DNA of 64,000 bases from Henricia sp. BOLD:AAB3569 (GCA_037783545.1 JBBELK010000525.1:248001-312000), one strand, 5' to 3'. Numbered from the stretch's first letter, positions 21,566 through 32,870 are shown. The notes: generated from the letters alone by a model not told the origin. Program-made: numbers and translations.

Positions 21566-22509
21566 GTGAGTATACCACTATGCCTGATAACTCAGCTGGT
21601 AGATTATCTGCCCAGTGTGTCAAAGGTGTTTGGGGAAAACCCGAGGGAGTAGGCCTATACCACTGTGCTCGTAGCTCAGCTGGCAGAGCATCTGCCCGGT
21701 GTGTCAGACGTCTTGGGGGAACCTGAGGGAGTATACCACTGTGCATCATAGCTCAGCTGGTAGAGCATCTGCCTGGTGATTCAGAGGTCTTGGGGAAAAC
21801 CTGAGGGAGTATACCACTGTGCCTTATAGCTCAACTGGTAGATTATCTGCCCAGTGTATGTGTCAAAGGTGTTTGGTGGAAAACCCGAGGGAGTAGGCTT
21901 ATACCACTGTGCTCGTAGCTCAGCTGGCAGAGCATCTGCCCAGTGTGTCAGAGGTCTTAGGGGAACCTGAGGGAGTATACCACTGTGCATCATAGCTCAG
22001 CTGGTAGAGCATCTGCCCTGTGATTCAGAGGTCTTGGGGAAAACCTGAGGGAGAGTATACCACTGTGCATCATAACTCAGCTGGTACATGTGTTGAGCAT
22101 CTGCGTGGTGAGTCAGAGGTCTTAGGTGAAACCTGAGGGATATACATGTATGCCGCTGTGCCTCATACTCATAGCTCAGCTGGTACATGTAGAGCATCTG
22201 CCTAGTGTGTCAGAGGTCTTGGGGAAAACCTGAAGGAGCATACCACTGTGCCTCAAAGCTCTGGTAGAGCATCTGCCGGGTGTGTCATAGGTCTTGGGGA
22301 AAACCCCAGTGAGGGAGTACATGCATACCACTGTGCCTTATGGCTCAGCTGGTAGAGCATCTGCCTGGTGTGTTGGAGGTCTTGGGGAAAACCTGAGAGA
22401 GTAGGCTATACCACTGTACATCATAGCTCAGCTGATATATCCCAGATTGTTGGAGGTCTCAGGTTCAAATCCTGATGTGGACCATATGATTTTTCTCTCA
22501 TCTCATACT
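21566..22509 (+). repeat. tRNA-derived tandem array 1 (about 11 units of ~80 bp)
   Basis: Each unit begins with a tRNA-like A-box half (TAGCTCAGCTGGTAGAGCAT), then CTGCC, GAGGTCTTGGGGAAAACC and GAGGGAGTATACCACTGTG. Only the last unit (from about 22418) has a B-box (GGTTCAAATCC), followed by a tail including CATATGATTTTTCTCTCATC. Units 1-3 and 4-6 repeat as a block of about 240 bp. The array abuts the acceptor of exon 22512-22732. Confidence 0.9.
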
Positions 22510-22511
22510 AG
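22483..22511 (+). promoter_or_regulatory. 3' splice site embedded in a repeat tail
   Basis: CATATGATTTTTCTCTCATC, the pyrimidine tract, is identical to the tail of array 2 (reverse complement at 38472-38491). The acceptor AG follows nine bases later. The tail of a mobile repeat thus supplies the pyrimidine tract of a coding exon. Confidence 0.75.
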
Positions 22512-22732
22512 GTTGAAACCCTACTGAGGTTCCAAGCCAACCCCACATTGAAGAACAAAGGTGGCAAGACAGCGTTGGACCTCGCCGCCGAGTTTGGTCG
22601 TCTTAAGGTGGTGCAGCTCCTTATGAACAGTAGTCATTCTTCAGAACTTCTAGAGATTACGTCCAGAACCAGAGTCAGCATGCACACACCGTTGCACCTG
22701 GCTGCCAAAAATGGCCACAGTGATGTTGCAAG
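22512..22732 (+). CDS. caskin: caskin-like exon: ankyrin repeats 4-6
   Basis: Coding exon of 73 codons plus two bases. The acceptor is CTCATACTAG and the donor is AG|GTAGGT. It starts in phase 0 with VETLLRFQANP, finishing the repeat begun in exon 20441-20586. It then encodes KTALDLAAEFGRLKVVQLL, an insertion-like loop (SSHSSELLEITSRTRVS), and HTPLHLAAKNGHSDVA. The loop falls where vertebrate caskins also have a longer inter-repeat segment. The acceptor is unusual: its pyrimidine tract lies in the tail of the tRNA-derived tandem array immediately upstream. Confidence 0.92.
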
Positions 22733-22764
22733 GTAGGTTTTGTTTGTGTGTGATTCCTAATAAC

Positions 22765-23253
22765 TAAACTCGTCAAAAAAATTTCGGAAAGTCAAGTTTG
22801 ACTGACGATTTCTCTCTTGTTACTAAATCATTTCCCTTGAATTTGGTATCATTGGAAAGCCCTGTTATTCCTCTTTACAGTGATGTGTAATTTGTTATGA
22901 TTAGGCAATTGGGGGATGTGCAGTATAGCGGAAAACAGGGGTGGGTGGAAAGTGAAATGACACAAAATTCACTGCTATTGTCATGCAGTGCATTCCCCTT
23001 TTGCTTGGAGGATGGGAATGTGTCAATGCACTTTTTGACAATAGCAATGCATTTTGTGACATTTCACTTTACACCTGCCCCGTATTCAGCTGTGCCGCAC
23101 ATCCCCCAATTGCTTAATCATAACAAATGACACATCATCGTAAAGAGGAATAAGTGGGCTTTCCAATGATACCAAATTCAAGGAAAATGATTTAGTAACA
23201 AGAGAGAAATCGTCAGTCAAACTTGACTTTCCGAACTTATTTTGAGGAGTTTA
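22765..23253. mobile_element. fold-back element (about 490 bp) right after exon 22512
   Basis: TAAACTCGTCAAAAAAATTT and CGGAAAGTCAAGTTTGACTG at the left are mirrored by CAGTCAAACTTGACTTTCCG and TTTTGAGGAGTTTA at the right. Pairing continues inward for over 150 bp (e.g. GGCAATTGGGGGATGTGC and GCACATCCCCCAATTGC). It lies 33 bp after the exon's donor. Confidence 0.85.
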
Positions 23254-24439
23254 GAACATTTTTATTTCCCCCTCTTTAAATACAGAGTTTTCTATCTCAA
23301 AACACTCATAAGAAAAAATTATATACTCTTGATGATCACACACTGTAGTTTGAGTACATTCTTAATACAAACTATTTTATCTTCAGCGGCGTCAAAAGTT
23401 GTCAACGTTTTCACGATTCTACAAAGCGTATGGAGTGGGGTCGAGGGCTGCGTAGGACTTTACATGCACTAGTGTTGACACTTCATGGTACAAGTAGGCC
23501 TACATGTACATGTGTAGCCCGCAAGCGAGATAACGTATAAAACTGCTCTGCATGAAGCATAATGGGATTAAATGGAGCAAAGCGCCGCTCAGTGTGTTTG
23601 TGTTTACGTACGTCAAGTTCACTGTTCCGTAGTTTATATTGCACACTTCAACTGATTTGGCTGCAGTTACATGTAGCCCCCGGTACTGGAGCCACCTCCG
23701 AAGAGTTGCTGTCAAAGTATTTTTTTCAACATTTTTTTTATGGTAGCGAAGTACCTACCGTACCACATCAAATTCATGAAGCAACACTTTACAGCATCTG
23801 CCTTTTTAAAACAATTCTTTGAACCCTTGAGCGACGTGGTTTTGTTTACATCGCTAACGGTCATCTCATATTCGGTCTATTTGACAAGGTACCGGTACAT
23901 GTACTTTAACTTGTCAAAAATAATAGTTCGGAAGTTGGGAGGCATTCTTTGAATTAATCTGCATTTTATCTGCTTTAAAATCAATGAAGCCAGCTGTGAA
24001 ACAAAATGTCCTCCCACAAGCATTCATTGTGTTATTAATAGCTGAAGTCTACGAAACAGAACAGCTAAATTTAGTGTGACATTTCCACGTGTTTTGCATA
24101 CCGGATGTTGGCTTTTCAGAGATAATTACAATATGATGCAATATACTTACAAATGGCTAATCGCCTGCATGCTTGACTGAAAAACAAATCTTAATTTGAA
24201 AGTGTTGGAAGTTGCTGGTATTCTGGCTGATATCAAGGTACATACAGTACATAGATGTACATTCCTACACTGCATGCACGTGTACATTAATACACTACAT
24301 GTATGCCATCGTGTTTCTTTAAGTATATTCAGTTTGCCTGGCAGAATGACTACATGTTAAAAGTATATGTTTTTCAAAACAAACAACATATTATACTGTA
24401 CAAGCATTTTTGTGACAGGCATGGCAAACAGATTGACAA
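23254..24439. other. intron sequence, nothing recognised
   Basis: Slightly CpG-richer around 23400-23900 but without exon or repeat evidence. Confidence 0.4.
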
Positions 24440-24444
24440 CACTA

Positions 24445-24695
24445 TATAGGCCTTTTCACACTTGAAAAATCTCGAGGCTGATGCGGGGTTGAAAAAAGCG
24501 ACGTTTCACACTTGATAAATTTTAACCCCACGTCAACCCCGAGATTGGTTTCAACCCAGGTTGAACTCAACCCTGCTCGGGACCAGGGTTGAAATTTTCT
24601 GCCCCGAGTTGAAACGCTTGCCCCGGGTCGAAAACGGTAGTGTGAAACGAGCAGGGTTGAGTTCGCCCCGGGTTGAGATTCTTGCCACTGTCATG
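24445..24695 (+). mobile_element. CTTTTCACACTTG element with CCCCG/GGTTGA tiles, right end unclear
   Basis: Starts GGCCTTTTCACACTTGAAAA and repeats GTTGA, CCCCG and their complements in both orientations. AGTGTGAAACG appears internally. It is of the same plan as the elements at 4138, 29842 and 31517. No matching right terminus was found, so it is probably truncated. Confidence 0.6.
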
Positions 24696-24976
24696 CCAAA
24701 GCGCGCAAATTTAACCGTTTTTAAAATAATTCGCATGAATACTACCAGCTGAATGAATGTGTTTACATGTAGGTGCACGTTTTACAGCGACCCCCTGGGT
24801 AGCGGCGGCGTACATATGAACACGTATGCATGTTGTATACAAATGTGTGAAAATCGGAACTTCTATTTTTACATCGTCCATCATTAACTTTTACACTTTT
24901 CTGTAGTAAAAAAAATGGCACAAGCAGCAAAAAAAGAAAAACAGGGCAGAAAAGTGATGTTAAAATTAGGAAAATT

Positions 24977-25051
24977 TGTACATTATCACTTTGTACATTA
25001 TCACTTTGTACATTATCACTTTGTACATTATCACTTTGTACATTAATCAAC
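24977..25051 (+). repeat. 15 bp minisatellite, about 5 units
   Basis: The unit GTACATTATCACTTT is repeated four times without change, followed by a partial unit. Confidence 0.95.
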
Positions 25052-25755
25052 TTTCGATAATAGATCACCTCTCTTTCATACAAAGCCAATTAGGCCTAAT
25101 GATGTCTAAAATTATGGTTAAACATTTTTGTATTTTAACAAACTCATTGGGATGCCTTGAAACATTTTTGACTCGGCTGACACAACAGCATGATGCAACC
25201 TTCAACTATTGTTGTTTTTCACACCTGTTTACATACTTCCAGCTCTATTAGTAGTTCTTTGACGCAAATCAATTGAGTTACTTATTAACTTAATTCATAC
25301 AAAGTCTCCTGAATGAAGTTGCTGAAATCGTTTATCAAAATATTTGCAAATATTTATTCATTTTAAAAATATACAAAACAAAACAGATGCCAATCAAAGA
25401 TGTTTGCGTCATTCTTATTCTCTGGATGGTAACTGAAAGGGTTTAACAATCATTTTGCGGTTAAATAATACAAAAACAAAGATTTGCTGTCCGATCAAAA
25501 AATAACTTCCAAAACAGTTGTACAAAGCAAGGTCATTCACAAGATGTGTCATAGACTCCCAGATGTCTCCCAGATGAGGTTTAGTTTAGAAATGTAGTCT
25601 GTTGGGTAGATAATGCTGTGGCTACAAAGTATACACATACATTGTACCGTACATTGCTTTAAAGGCAAGATGTGTTACAATGAACTCGGGGCATATTTAT
25701 AAATACTTCTTCTGAGATAGGAAATAATAGCAAGAATTTAAAGAACCCTGAATGC
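25052..25755. other. intron sequence, nothing recognised
   Basis: AT-rich with no supported feature. Confidence 0.45.
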
Positions 25756-26046
25756 CGCAATAGGGCGACATTTCGGCAAGACTCTCACCGGAGACCACAA
25801 AAATTTCGGCAAGAGTCACTCAAAATGACACCTTATTTTTTTACCCAAAGCTTCCAAAAATGGTTGCAGACCGAAGAGAAACAGCTCCAGTCCCGATAAA
25901 AATGGTTCTCGACCTAAAAAAAAATGGTTTTTGACCTTAAAAAAAAGATTTTTAAACTCAAAAATATTAGGGCGACACCAAAATGTCGCCCTATTGAGCA
26001 GGTCGCCCTAATATAGCTTTTTTACACACGATTTGTCGCCCTATTC
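25756..26046. mobile_element. inverted-repeat element with AATAGGGCGACA ends
   Basis: AATAGGGCGACATTT at the left is mirrored by TTTGTCGCCCTATT at the right. Extra internal copies in both orientations (TTAGGGCGACACC, TGTCGCCCTATTGAG, GGTCGCCCTAAT) cluster near the right end. Confidence 0.7.
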
Positions 26047-26182
26047 TAGCATTGATAGTAATTTAAGAGAGAACAGGAACATCGTCTTGTATTGGCTGGA
26101 GTATAACCTTTTCACTCCCTCCCATTGCCTTCTCATATTACAATCTAAATGTTTCTAAAGACATCCACGAATGGTAGATTTA

Positions 26183-26692
26183 CACAGTGTTTACACTCGA
26201 ACCGGCAAAGGTGGATACAGATCCAGCATTTTTATTGGGACCACAAAACTGAACATTTGCCGCGTTTACACTACACCCCAAATCGCTTCAACTCGCCTTC
26301 AGAAACCGCAAAAGTCACCACTTAATGTAACTGCAGGGCATGCGTGAGCTGTTAGGTGTTGCTGCACTAGTGCCAGATTGGTCAATTAAATCTACTACAC
26401 TGCGGGCACCGCCCCAAGGACACTCAAATTGCCGAATCTGTATTCGGGTAGCGTTTACACTACAAGCGACCTTGACGATTGCTGGGTTCAACCCCGCAAT
26501 TGCGGGGTTCAACCCTACCCCAAAGGTGACTTGAAAAAGGCGAATCAGACCCGGGTCTGATCCGCCTTTCTCAATTCACCTTTTGCGTTTACACTTAGTG
26601 CCTACCCGGCTTCAACTCCCCTTTTTGGAAATTGCAGAGTTCGATTCAGCAAAGGCGAATCGAGTGTATAAACGGGCTGTTAGAGGCAGAAG
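26183..26692 (-). mobile_element. GTTTACACTCG family element, copy 2 (inverted relative to copy 1)
   Basis: Starts ACAGTGTTTACACTCGAACC and ends CGAGTGTATAAACGGGCTGT. The interior matches the reverse complement of 751-1226, for example GACACTCAAATTGCCGAATC and TTGACGATTGCTGG. Confidence 0.85.
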
Positions 26693-28490
26693 CATGGGTT
26701 TGTGTGTGTGTTCAATCTTTCACTTCCATCTGCTATTTCTCCTCATGTTTACATGTTCTGAAATGATGTTAAGTAGAAAAACAAGTACATGGAACAACTG
26801 TAAACACCAAAGTTTGTGCTGAGGCCAGGGTGGACAAGATCACACAGTTTTATTGCAACTGTAAATACCTGAAGGTTCCATGTTTACGTTGAATTTCAAT
26901 CTGTCTGCACATACTCCACCTTTTTAGTTGAATAACAAGGAAACGGACCTGATAGTGACAGTGTACAAATGTACATATCATCTCTCAGTACATGTGAAAT
27001 GTCACTGATTTTTATGGTGTACACTGAAAATGCTAAAGTTGCCTTCCTGATTTATAGGCTACACATACATGTATTCTCTTTCTTTCCAAAATAACGCTGG
27101 GCTTCAAAATCTTGGAGTTGTACCAAATATCCTATTTCTGGAAAAATTCTGTAGTTAAGTCTGTGTTTTAAGCCTGTGGGGGGATGAGCTAACCTCTGGA
27201 TTTTTGTCCGGGCGCTGACATATGCCCGGGCAAAACAGCCAGTGGAGAACGCTGCTTTGGTGCTGTTATCCAGTGTAGTGGAAACATGCTCTGTTTACCG
27301 ATGGAAGCAATGACACAAGAAAACGTACATGTACCCGGAGCGGTTTTTCGCTTATGCTTGCAATGGTAAATGCATTTTGGTGTATTTTAACACCTGGGGC
27401 GGATTGCAATATGCTGTCTAAGACCAGTCTATACAGTGTAGGCTTAGCCGGCTAACGCGGCGTCTACTAAGACCGGTCTATAATTATAGCCCGCTTGCAA
27501 TATCGTTGTCTTAAAGTTAGACCAGTTATAAAATTTAAGATCGATGTGCAGCCAAAATTATTTTTCATCTATAGTAAAAATACCCGTGATAACATTTAAA
27601 GACGTGTTCCGATGCATCACCAAAACGTCTGTAATGCTTCTACCTGCTGTAGAAACATCTCATAGTGACAGAACGCAGGTTACCTAAGGAAGTCACAAGC
27701 ATCCTACATAGCAATCAACAGCATCTCGAGGAAAGACATTTATATCCATTCATAAAATTGTAATGAACTCCTCGCGAGTGATTTCTCCCCGATTTTTAAT
27801 GGGTTTTGCATCCATCGGTCATTGCTCCTTACATCCAGACCGAGATGTTTTCTTCTCATCCTCGATGTCTCTGGCTAGCATCTCTCTCATCTCCCATGTT
27901 TATATCTTAGATGGCAGCACACCATGCACAAGCTGTCATCCTTATCAATTATACCGCTGATGCATTTTCCTCTCTTTTGAAACGTATGTCCAGCAAAGCT
28001 CTTAAGAGCCCTTTCTCCCATTTTCCAGATGAGGAAATTTGGGAAAGCTTTTAGGAGCACACCATACACAGGATGTTGTCCAGACCTGATTTCCATTGAA
28101 GTGACTTAACATTAAGAACTGGACCGTGCAGTAATTCAGTTATGTATGTCTTCTCGCATGCCTGCGCGCTAGAAAAGCTGTAATTTTTTTGTTAAGGCAG
28201 ATACATGCATGCAGTAATCACGGTCATCTGGATGTATGTATTGGAAATCTGTACACATGTATTTTAGACACGTTTGTATTTCTGAAACCAGATCTTCGTT
28301 GTCAAGTAGCATTATGAGCCATTTTCTTAGGGCATTCAAATTAAATGTGCAGGGATGTGATTGTTTTGGTTTTCCCCCTCTCTTCACGATAGGCCTTCAG
28401 TGTCGTGAAATTGGTTGGCATGGATTTACCCCAATGCATTGTTGGAAAAAGAGTGGCAAGCACGAGATTGTTGTGATGCTACGACGGGAT
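26693..28490. other. intron sequence, nothing firmly recognised
   Basis: A short duplicated motif (AGACCAGTCTAT and AGACCGGTCTATAA, 27420-27480) is present. No exon was found. Confidence 0.4.
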
Positions 28491-28563
28491 GCCCAGATAG
28501 CTCAGTTGGTAGAGCAATTGGCCATGTATGCCAAGGACCTGGGTTCGAATCCCAGTCGGGGCA
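28491..28563 (+). tRNA. tRNA-like sequence (tRNA-Lys-like head), probably a relic or SINE head
   Basis: 73 bases fold as a cloverleaf. The acceptor stem GCCCAGA/TCGGGGC has one mismatch, and the D arm is GCTCAGTTGGTAGAGC. The anticodon stem is TTGGC/GCCAA and the T arm CTGGGTTCGAATCCCAG is perfect. The 5' half resembles tRNA-Lys, but the 7-base anticodon loop CATGTAT has no U at position 33. An extra base precedes the anticodon stem. A working tRNA is therefore unlikely. Confidence 0.6.
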
Positions 28564-28828
28564 CTGCAATTTTCTTGTGTTTCTAAATTCATCTCCAATT
28601 GTCAATCCTATCATATCTTCGACTATGTTTTTGTGTCAATGGTTTGTGACAAAAATGTTTTGCTGGGAAGAACTGCAGCAAATCTCATCCCTAAAAGTAG
28701 TTTGTTTCTTGTATGCTTATGTTAATTTTGGAAAATGAGATGATTGTGTGTTATAAACTACATATGATTCCTACATGTACATGCACGTTAAATAAGTGTA
28801 CATGTACAGTACTTAACTTTTAATAACA

Positions 28829-29249
28829 GTCTTTCCACGGTAAAGGGGGCATTTTGGCAACACAGACCATATTTTCCAGAAAATACCTTTGTCTGGTCTC
28901 AAAATAAAAGTTTCAGTTCTGAAGAGATAACTAATTAGGCCCAAAAAGGGTTACAAATAGTGTGACGCCATGGCTGTGCCTTTCTAAAAACCCTGTGTAC
29001 AAATTTCTAATATACGCTCGTAACCGGGACGGCCTAAAATGTAACACAAGTGTCCGTCCCGGTTACGAGCGTATATTGGATATTCGTACACAGGGTTTTT
29101 AGAAAGGCATGTTGTTACACTATTTGTAACCCTTTCTGGGCCTAAGTTATCTCTTCAGAACTTAATTATTTTATTTTGAGACCAGACAAAGGTATTTTCT
29201 GGAAAATATGGTCTGTGTTGCCAAAATGCCCCCTTTACTGTGGAAAGAC
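28829..29249. mobile_element. palindromic family A element, complete copy 3
   Basis: Full element of 421 bp. GTCTTTCCACGGTAAAGGGG at the left is mirrored by CCCCTTTACTGTGGAAAGAC at the right. Nearly the whole length pairs with itself around a short loop near 29040. Confidence 0.92.
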
Positions 29250-29833
29250 CCATTTATGAACATTCACATATCATGTTGATGCGTAGTTACCAGAACACTT
29301 TATACTGCAGTTACCAGCACTTTTAGTAAAAGTGAGAAAAGCGTGCAGAAAAACAGGATTTTCCCCCCTGACTCTGAGAAGAATTCTGCACTGTTGGACC
29401 TCTCAACTGTTATAAAAATAAGCCAGCCATAATTCACCATTCCTACAGTGCATTCAGGTTAATTGTCAACCTCGCATCACCCCAGTGAACCTCCAATCAG
29501 GCATACATTCATCAATTTTACAGTTGAACGAGGGCATATTTTGATTGAAGATTTACTGCAGGACCTCCTGAACAATTGTTCACGAGCTTCCGTGGTCAAA
29601 CATTTTTGTTGGAATTCCAATTTATAAGGTCATCAGAGAGGGTCTTAAGGAATGCTCTGATTCTGGTCGCTTGGGAGCTGGTGTAAAATTTGAAATTTTA
29701 TCATCATTCAAGTGAAAGTTATTTTTGTGTTCTCCTGGGAAGGACGTTTTTCCTTGGTCGCATTTTGGATGCACTATGTAATGATTGTGGCACTTAAAAT
29801 GCATACCTTAGCATTTTTGTGCATGGAAACTAA
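29250..29833. other. intron sequence, nothing recognised
   Basis: No supported feature. Confidence 0.45.
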
Positions 29834-29841
29834 AGGCCTTT

Positions 29842-30180
29842 TCACACTATGAAAAATCTCCAGGTTGTACATGAGTCTGACCCGTGTTGACTTTTCACAC
29901 TACAACATTTCAACACGGCACTGACCCATGTAGAGCGCTTGACCTGTGTTGGATAGAATTGTTAGGCTGACAATTATATTCCAAACCAGCTTGATGGAAC
30001 AACAAGAAATAGCAATATTTGGAGAATAAGATGACTCGCTGCAATGTGGGGGATTTTCCGATTTGACCGGTGTTGACGGCCAGCCGTGTGTAGTGTAAAA
30101 ATGATCGCACGATACCGGGTACACGGGTCGAAACCTTACACATGTAGAAAAAATGCCGGTGTTGCATTTAGTAGGGTGAA
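29842..30180. mobile_element. ACCCGTGT-tile element, copy 2 (left part)
   Basis: Begins AAAGGCCTTTTCACACTATG and contains CGTGTTGACTTTTCACACTA and GGAGAATAAGATGACTCGC, shared with the inverted 4138-4909 copy. It runs into the fold-back at 30180-30750 before a right terminus is reached. Confidence 0.7.
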
Positions 30181-30750
30181 AATGTACTTCCAAATACTGA
30201 AAGGCAGAGGCCTGTTTTTTGCTGATATACATGTATGCTATGCTCTTCCATACTGGCAATGCCTTTCAATTTAAACGGTTTTTTTTCCCATCAAAATCGT
30301 TGCTCAAGTCATTTTACAGGAAATTGCAATTTTTTGGTAAAATACATACCTCCCTGGCCGTATTAATAGTCTCAAAACTGACGTACACACCTCAGTTTTT
30401 AACAATTTGACGATCAAATTCAACTTCATAAACTACATCGGCTCCCATCGTGATTTACAAATCCATGCCTGGCAGCCGATGTAGTTTATGAAGTTAAATT
30501 TGATCGTCAAATTGTTAAAAACGGAGGTGTGTACATCAGTTTTGAGACTATTACGGCCAGGGAGGTATGTAGAACGTGTAGAGATTTTGATTTTTCCTGT
30601 AAAATGACTTGCCTAAAGATTCCATTTTGAGCAACGATTTTGATGGGAAAAAAACACTTTAAATTGAAAGGCACGGCCAGTACGGAAGAGCATAGCATAT
30701 ATCAGCAAAAAACAGGCCTCTGCCTTTCAGTATTTGGAAGTTGTGAAAAT
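30180..30750. mobile_element. large fold-back (about 570 bp)
   Basis: CCAAATACTGAAAGGCAGAG at the left is mirrored by CTCTGCCTTTCAGTATTTGG at the right. Inner arms pair over GCCGATGTAGTTTATGAAGT and AACAATTTGACGATCAAATT, with the loop near 30455. Arms are nearly contiguous, so single strands would form a long hairpin. Confidence 0.88.
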
Positions 30751-31516
30751 GTAGCCGATTGGACCCGTGTAGAAATTTTAAAAAAAGTCGACACTGGGGT
30801 GGAACCGTATTACTGCATCTGGGCTACATGTAAGTGGCTGAAATTTGTACCAGGCAGTTCATCAACATTATTCTTTAGTTATGTAATGCTGTCGTCCCTG
30901 TCCAAGTTTTCCAACATGTAACCTGTCCCAGGTGGGAAAGCCTCCATGTATTTGTTGACATGGCTGAACATGGTGTATAGTGGGCCATTGGTAAACTAAA
31001 GGAGAGGGTTGAGACATCTAGTGCCAGTGTATAAATAAACATTCCTCAAGCTTACCCAGTAAGGGTCTTCCTCCCACCCACCCCTGGCTTCTTGTCCCAC
31101 CCCTGGCTTCTTGTCCCACCATTGCGTGCATCCAATGAAGAGTTCTGCCTTGGCTTATTAAAACCAGACAGAACCGGGTACAATGTTTGCTGCCCTCTCT
31201 TGACAGATTGCATCATGCATGTCTAATAGTTATTGCACAAGGTACTACATGTATTTCTCATTGGCGAAACCTTCAAACATCAAGTCCTTAGAAATTCCAA
31301 AGAATTTGTGGGCACCTCCCCTTTATTCTATTCCTTTATGAAATTATATGTATGGCTTCAACGTCTTTTCCCTATGATTACTTGCAATTTACCTGAAGTT
31401 AAAATGTCGCCACCTGCTGTCTCTTCTCAAAGTTCGTCTCTATAGGTAATTCTTTCCACAACATGCAGGTAGTGGCCCATTAGCAAAGAGAAACAAAATA
31501 GATTTTACAAAAAGCC
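30751..31516. other. intron sequence
   Basis: Holds a 19-bp direct repeat (CCACCCCTGGCTTCTTGTC, 31075-31120). Nothing else is recognised. Confidence 0.45.
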
Positions 31517-32052
31517 TTTTCCCACTCGGCAAAATCTCGGTGGTGGCCCCGGGGCGACGGCGGGGTGAAAATAAGCCCTGATTCCCACTTGCAAGTCTCA
31601 CCCCCGCGCCACCCCTGAGATTGCTCATTCCCCGGGGCGTGTTCAACCCTGCTCAGGACCAGGGACACTTTCCCTGGGGCGAAAATAGTAGTGTGAAAAG
31701 GGGCACCGCAGTGGTGAGTTCTCACTTGTTCAAGTGAGGGACGAGATGTCGATCTCCTGGGTGAGTTCGCCCCGGGGCGAGATTCAGTGTGAATCGACGC
31801 AGGCCCCCCGGGATTGCTCATTCCCCGGGGCGTGTTCAACCCTGCTCAGGACCAGGGACACTTTCCCTGGGGCGAGAATAGTAGTGTGAAAAGCGGCACC
31901 GCAGTGGTGAGTTCTCACTTGTTCAAGTGAGGGACGAGATGTCGATCTCCGGGGTGAGTTCGCCCCGGGGCGAGATTCAGTGTGAATCGACGCAGGCCCC
32001 CCGGGGCGAACTCGCCCCGGGGATTGTGGCCCTAGTGGGAAAAGGCCTAAAG
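31517..32052. mobile_element. GCCTTTTCCCACT element with CCCCGGGGCG tiles and an internal duplication
   Basis: The ends GCCTTTTCCCACT and AGTGGGAAAAGGC are inverted. The interior repeats CCCCGGGGCGA in both orientations. A 193 bp block (from TTGCTCATTCCCCGGGGCG at 31621) is repeated almost unchanged from 31814. Confidence 0.85.
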
Positions 32053-32489
32053 TATTTATTTTCTTGCCAGTAATTCCACTTTACAAATTTGATATATAAC
32101 CATGGCCTGACTGTTTTGAAAATTTGCCAAGGTTGGTCAGGAGATGGACCTGCTTCCTTAATATTGTTGGTGTTCCTTCCTGTGAATGGACTCCAGGACA
32201 CAAAAAGCATTGACCCTCAACGATTGTTGAGGTGGGTGGTGCACCTCTTAGGAAAAGAATGGCAGTGTTTTATTGAATATTTTTACAAATCAAAGGTACG
32301 TAATCCTTGGGTGGGATGTAGGCCTACCTACTGTATAAGCACTTGAGATTGTACCCTATGGGGAAGCATTGTATGTTCACTGCAGGGCGACACTTCAAGC
32401 AGTGGTTTTCAACCTTTTAAAAAGTAATCCAAGTGGTATAAACCTTTAAAGTTGAAACACATCATTGGTAATCTCAAAAATCAGAAAGG
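32053..32489. other. intron sequence, nothing recognised
   Basis: No supported feature. Confidence 0.45.
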
Positions 32490-32870
32490 TTCACAGATTT
32501 ACACATAACTTACCGGTACACAATATAAACATGACACAATATAAACATGATGACGGGAGTAAACTTCCCCTAAAATGGTTTTGTCTAAAGTGCTATAGTT
32601 TTGAGAAATGAGTAAAACAATTATTTTTCGTCTCATGAGACGAAAATTTACTTCGCCCCAAAACCATTTCGCCCTGCACCACTTCGCTCTGAACCACTTC
32701 GCCCCAAAAGCCACCTTGTCCCCAAACCACTTCGTCCTTACGCCACTTTGTCCGAATGCGACTGCGCCCCAAAATACTTCTTGCACAGGGCGAAGTTCAG
32801 GGCGAAGTGGTTCGGGGCGAAAGTACGGAGCTGGTTTTTGCTCAGGTTGGTTTTAATCATGCATACATGT
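32490..32870. mobile_element. dispersed repeat family C, copy 1
   Basis: ACAGATTTACACATAACTTA, AAGTGCTATAGT, TTATTTTTCGTCTC, repeated CCACTTCGCCC words and GTACGGAGCTG are shared with 40585-41020. CACTTCGCCC and GGGCGAAGTGG occur in both orientations. Confidence 0.75.

Noticed and set aside
21566-22509. Regular tandem array that could be taken for a CRISPR array
   Set aside because: Units repeat over their full length without unique spacers, carry tRNA A-box sequence, and lie in an animal intron.
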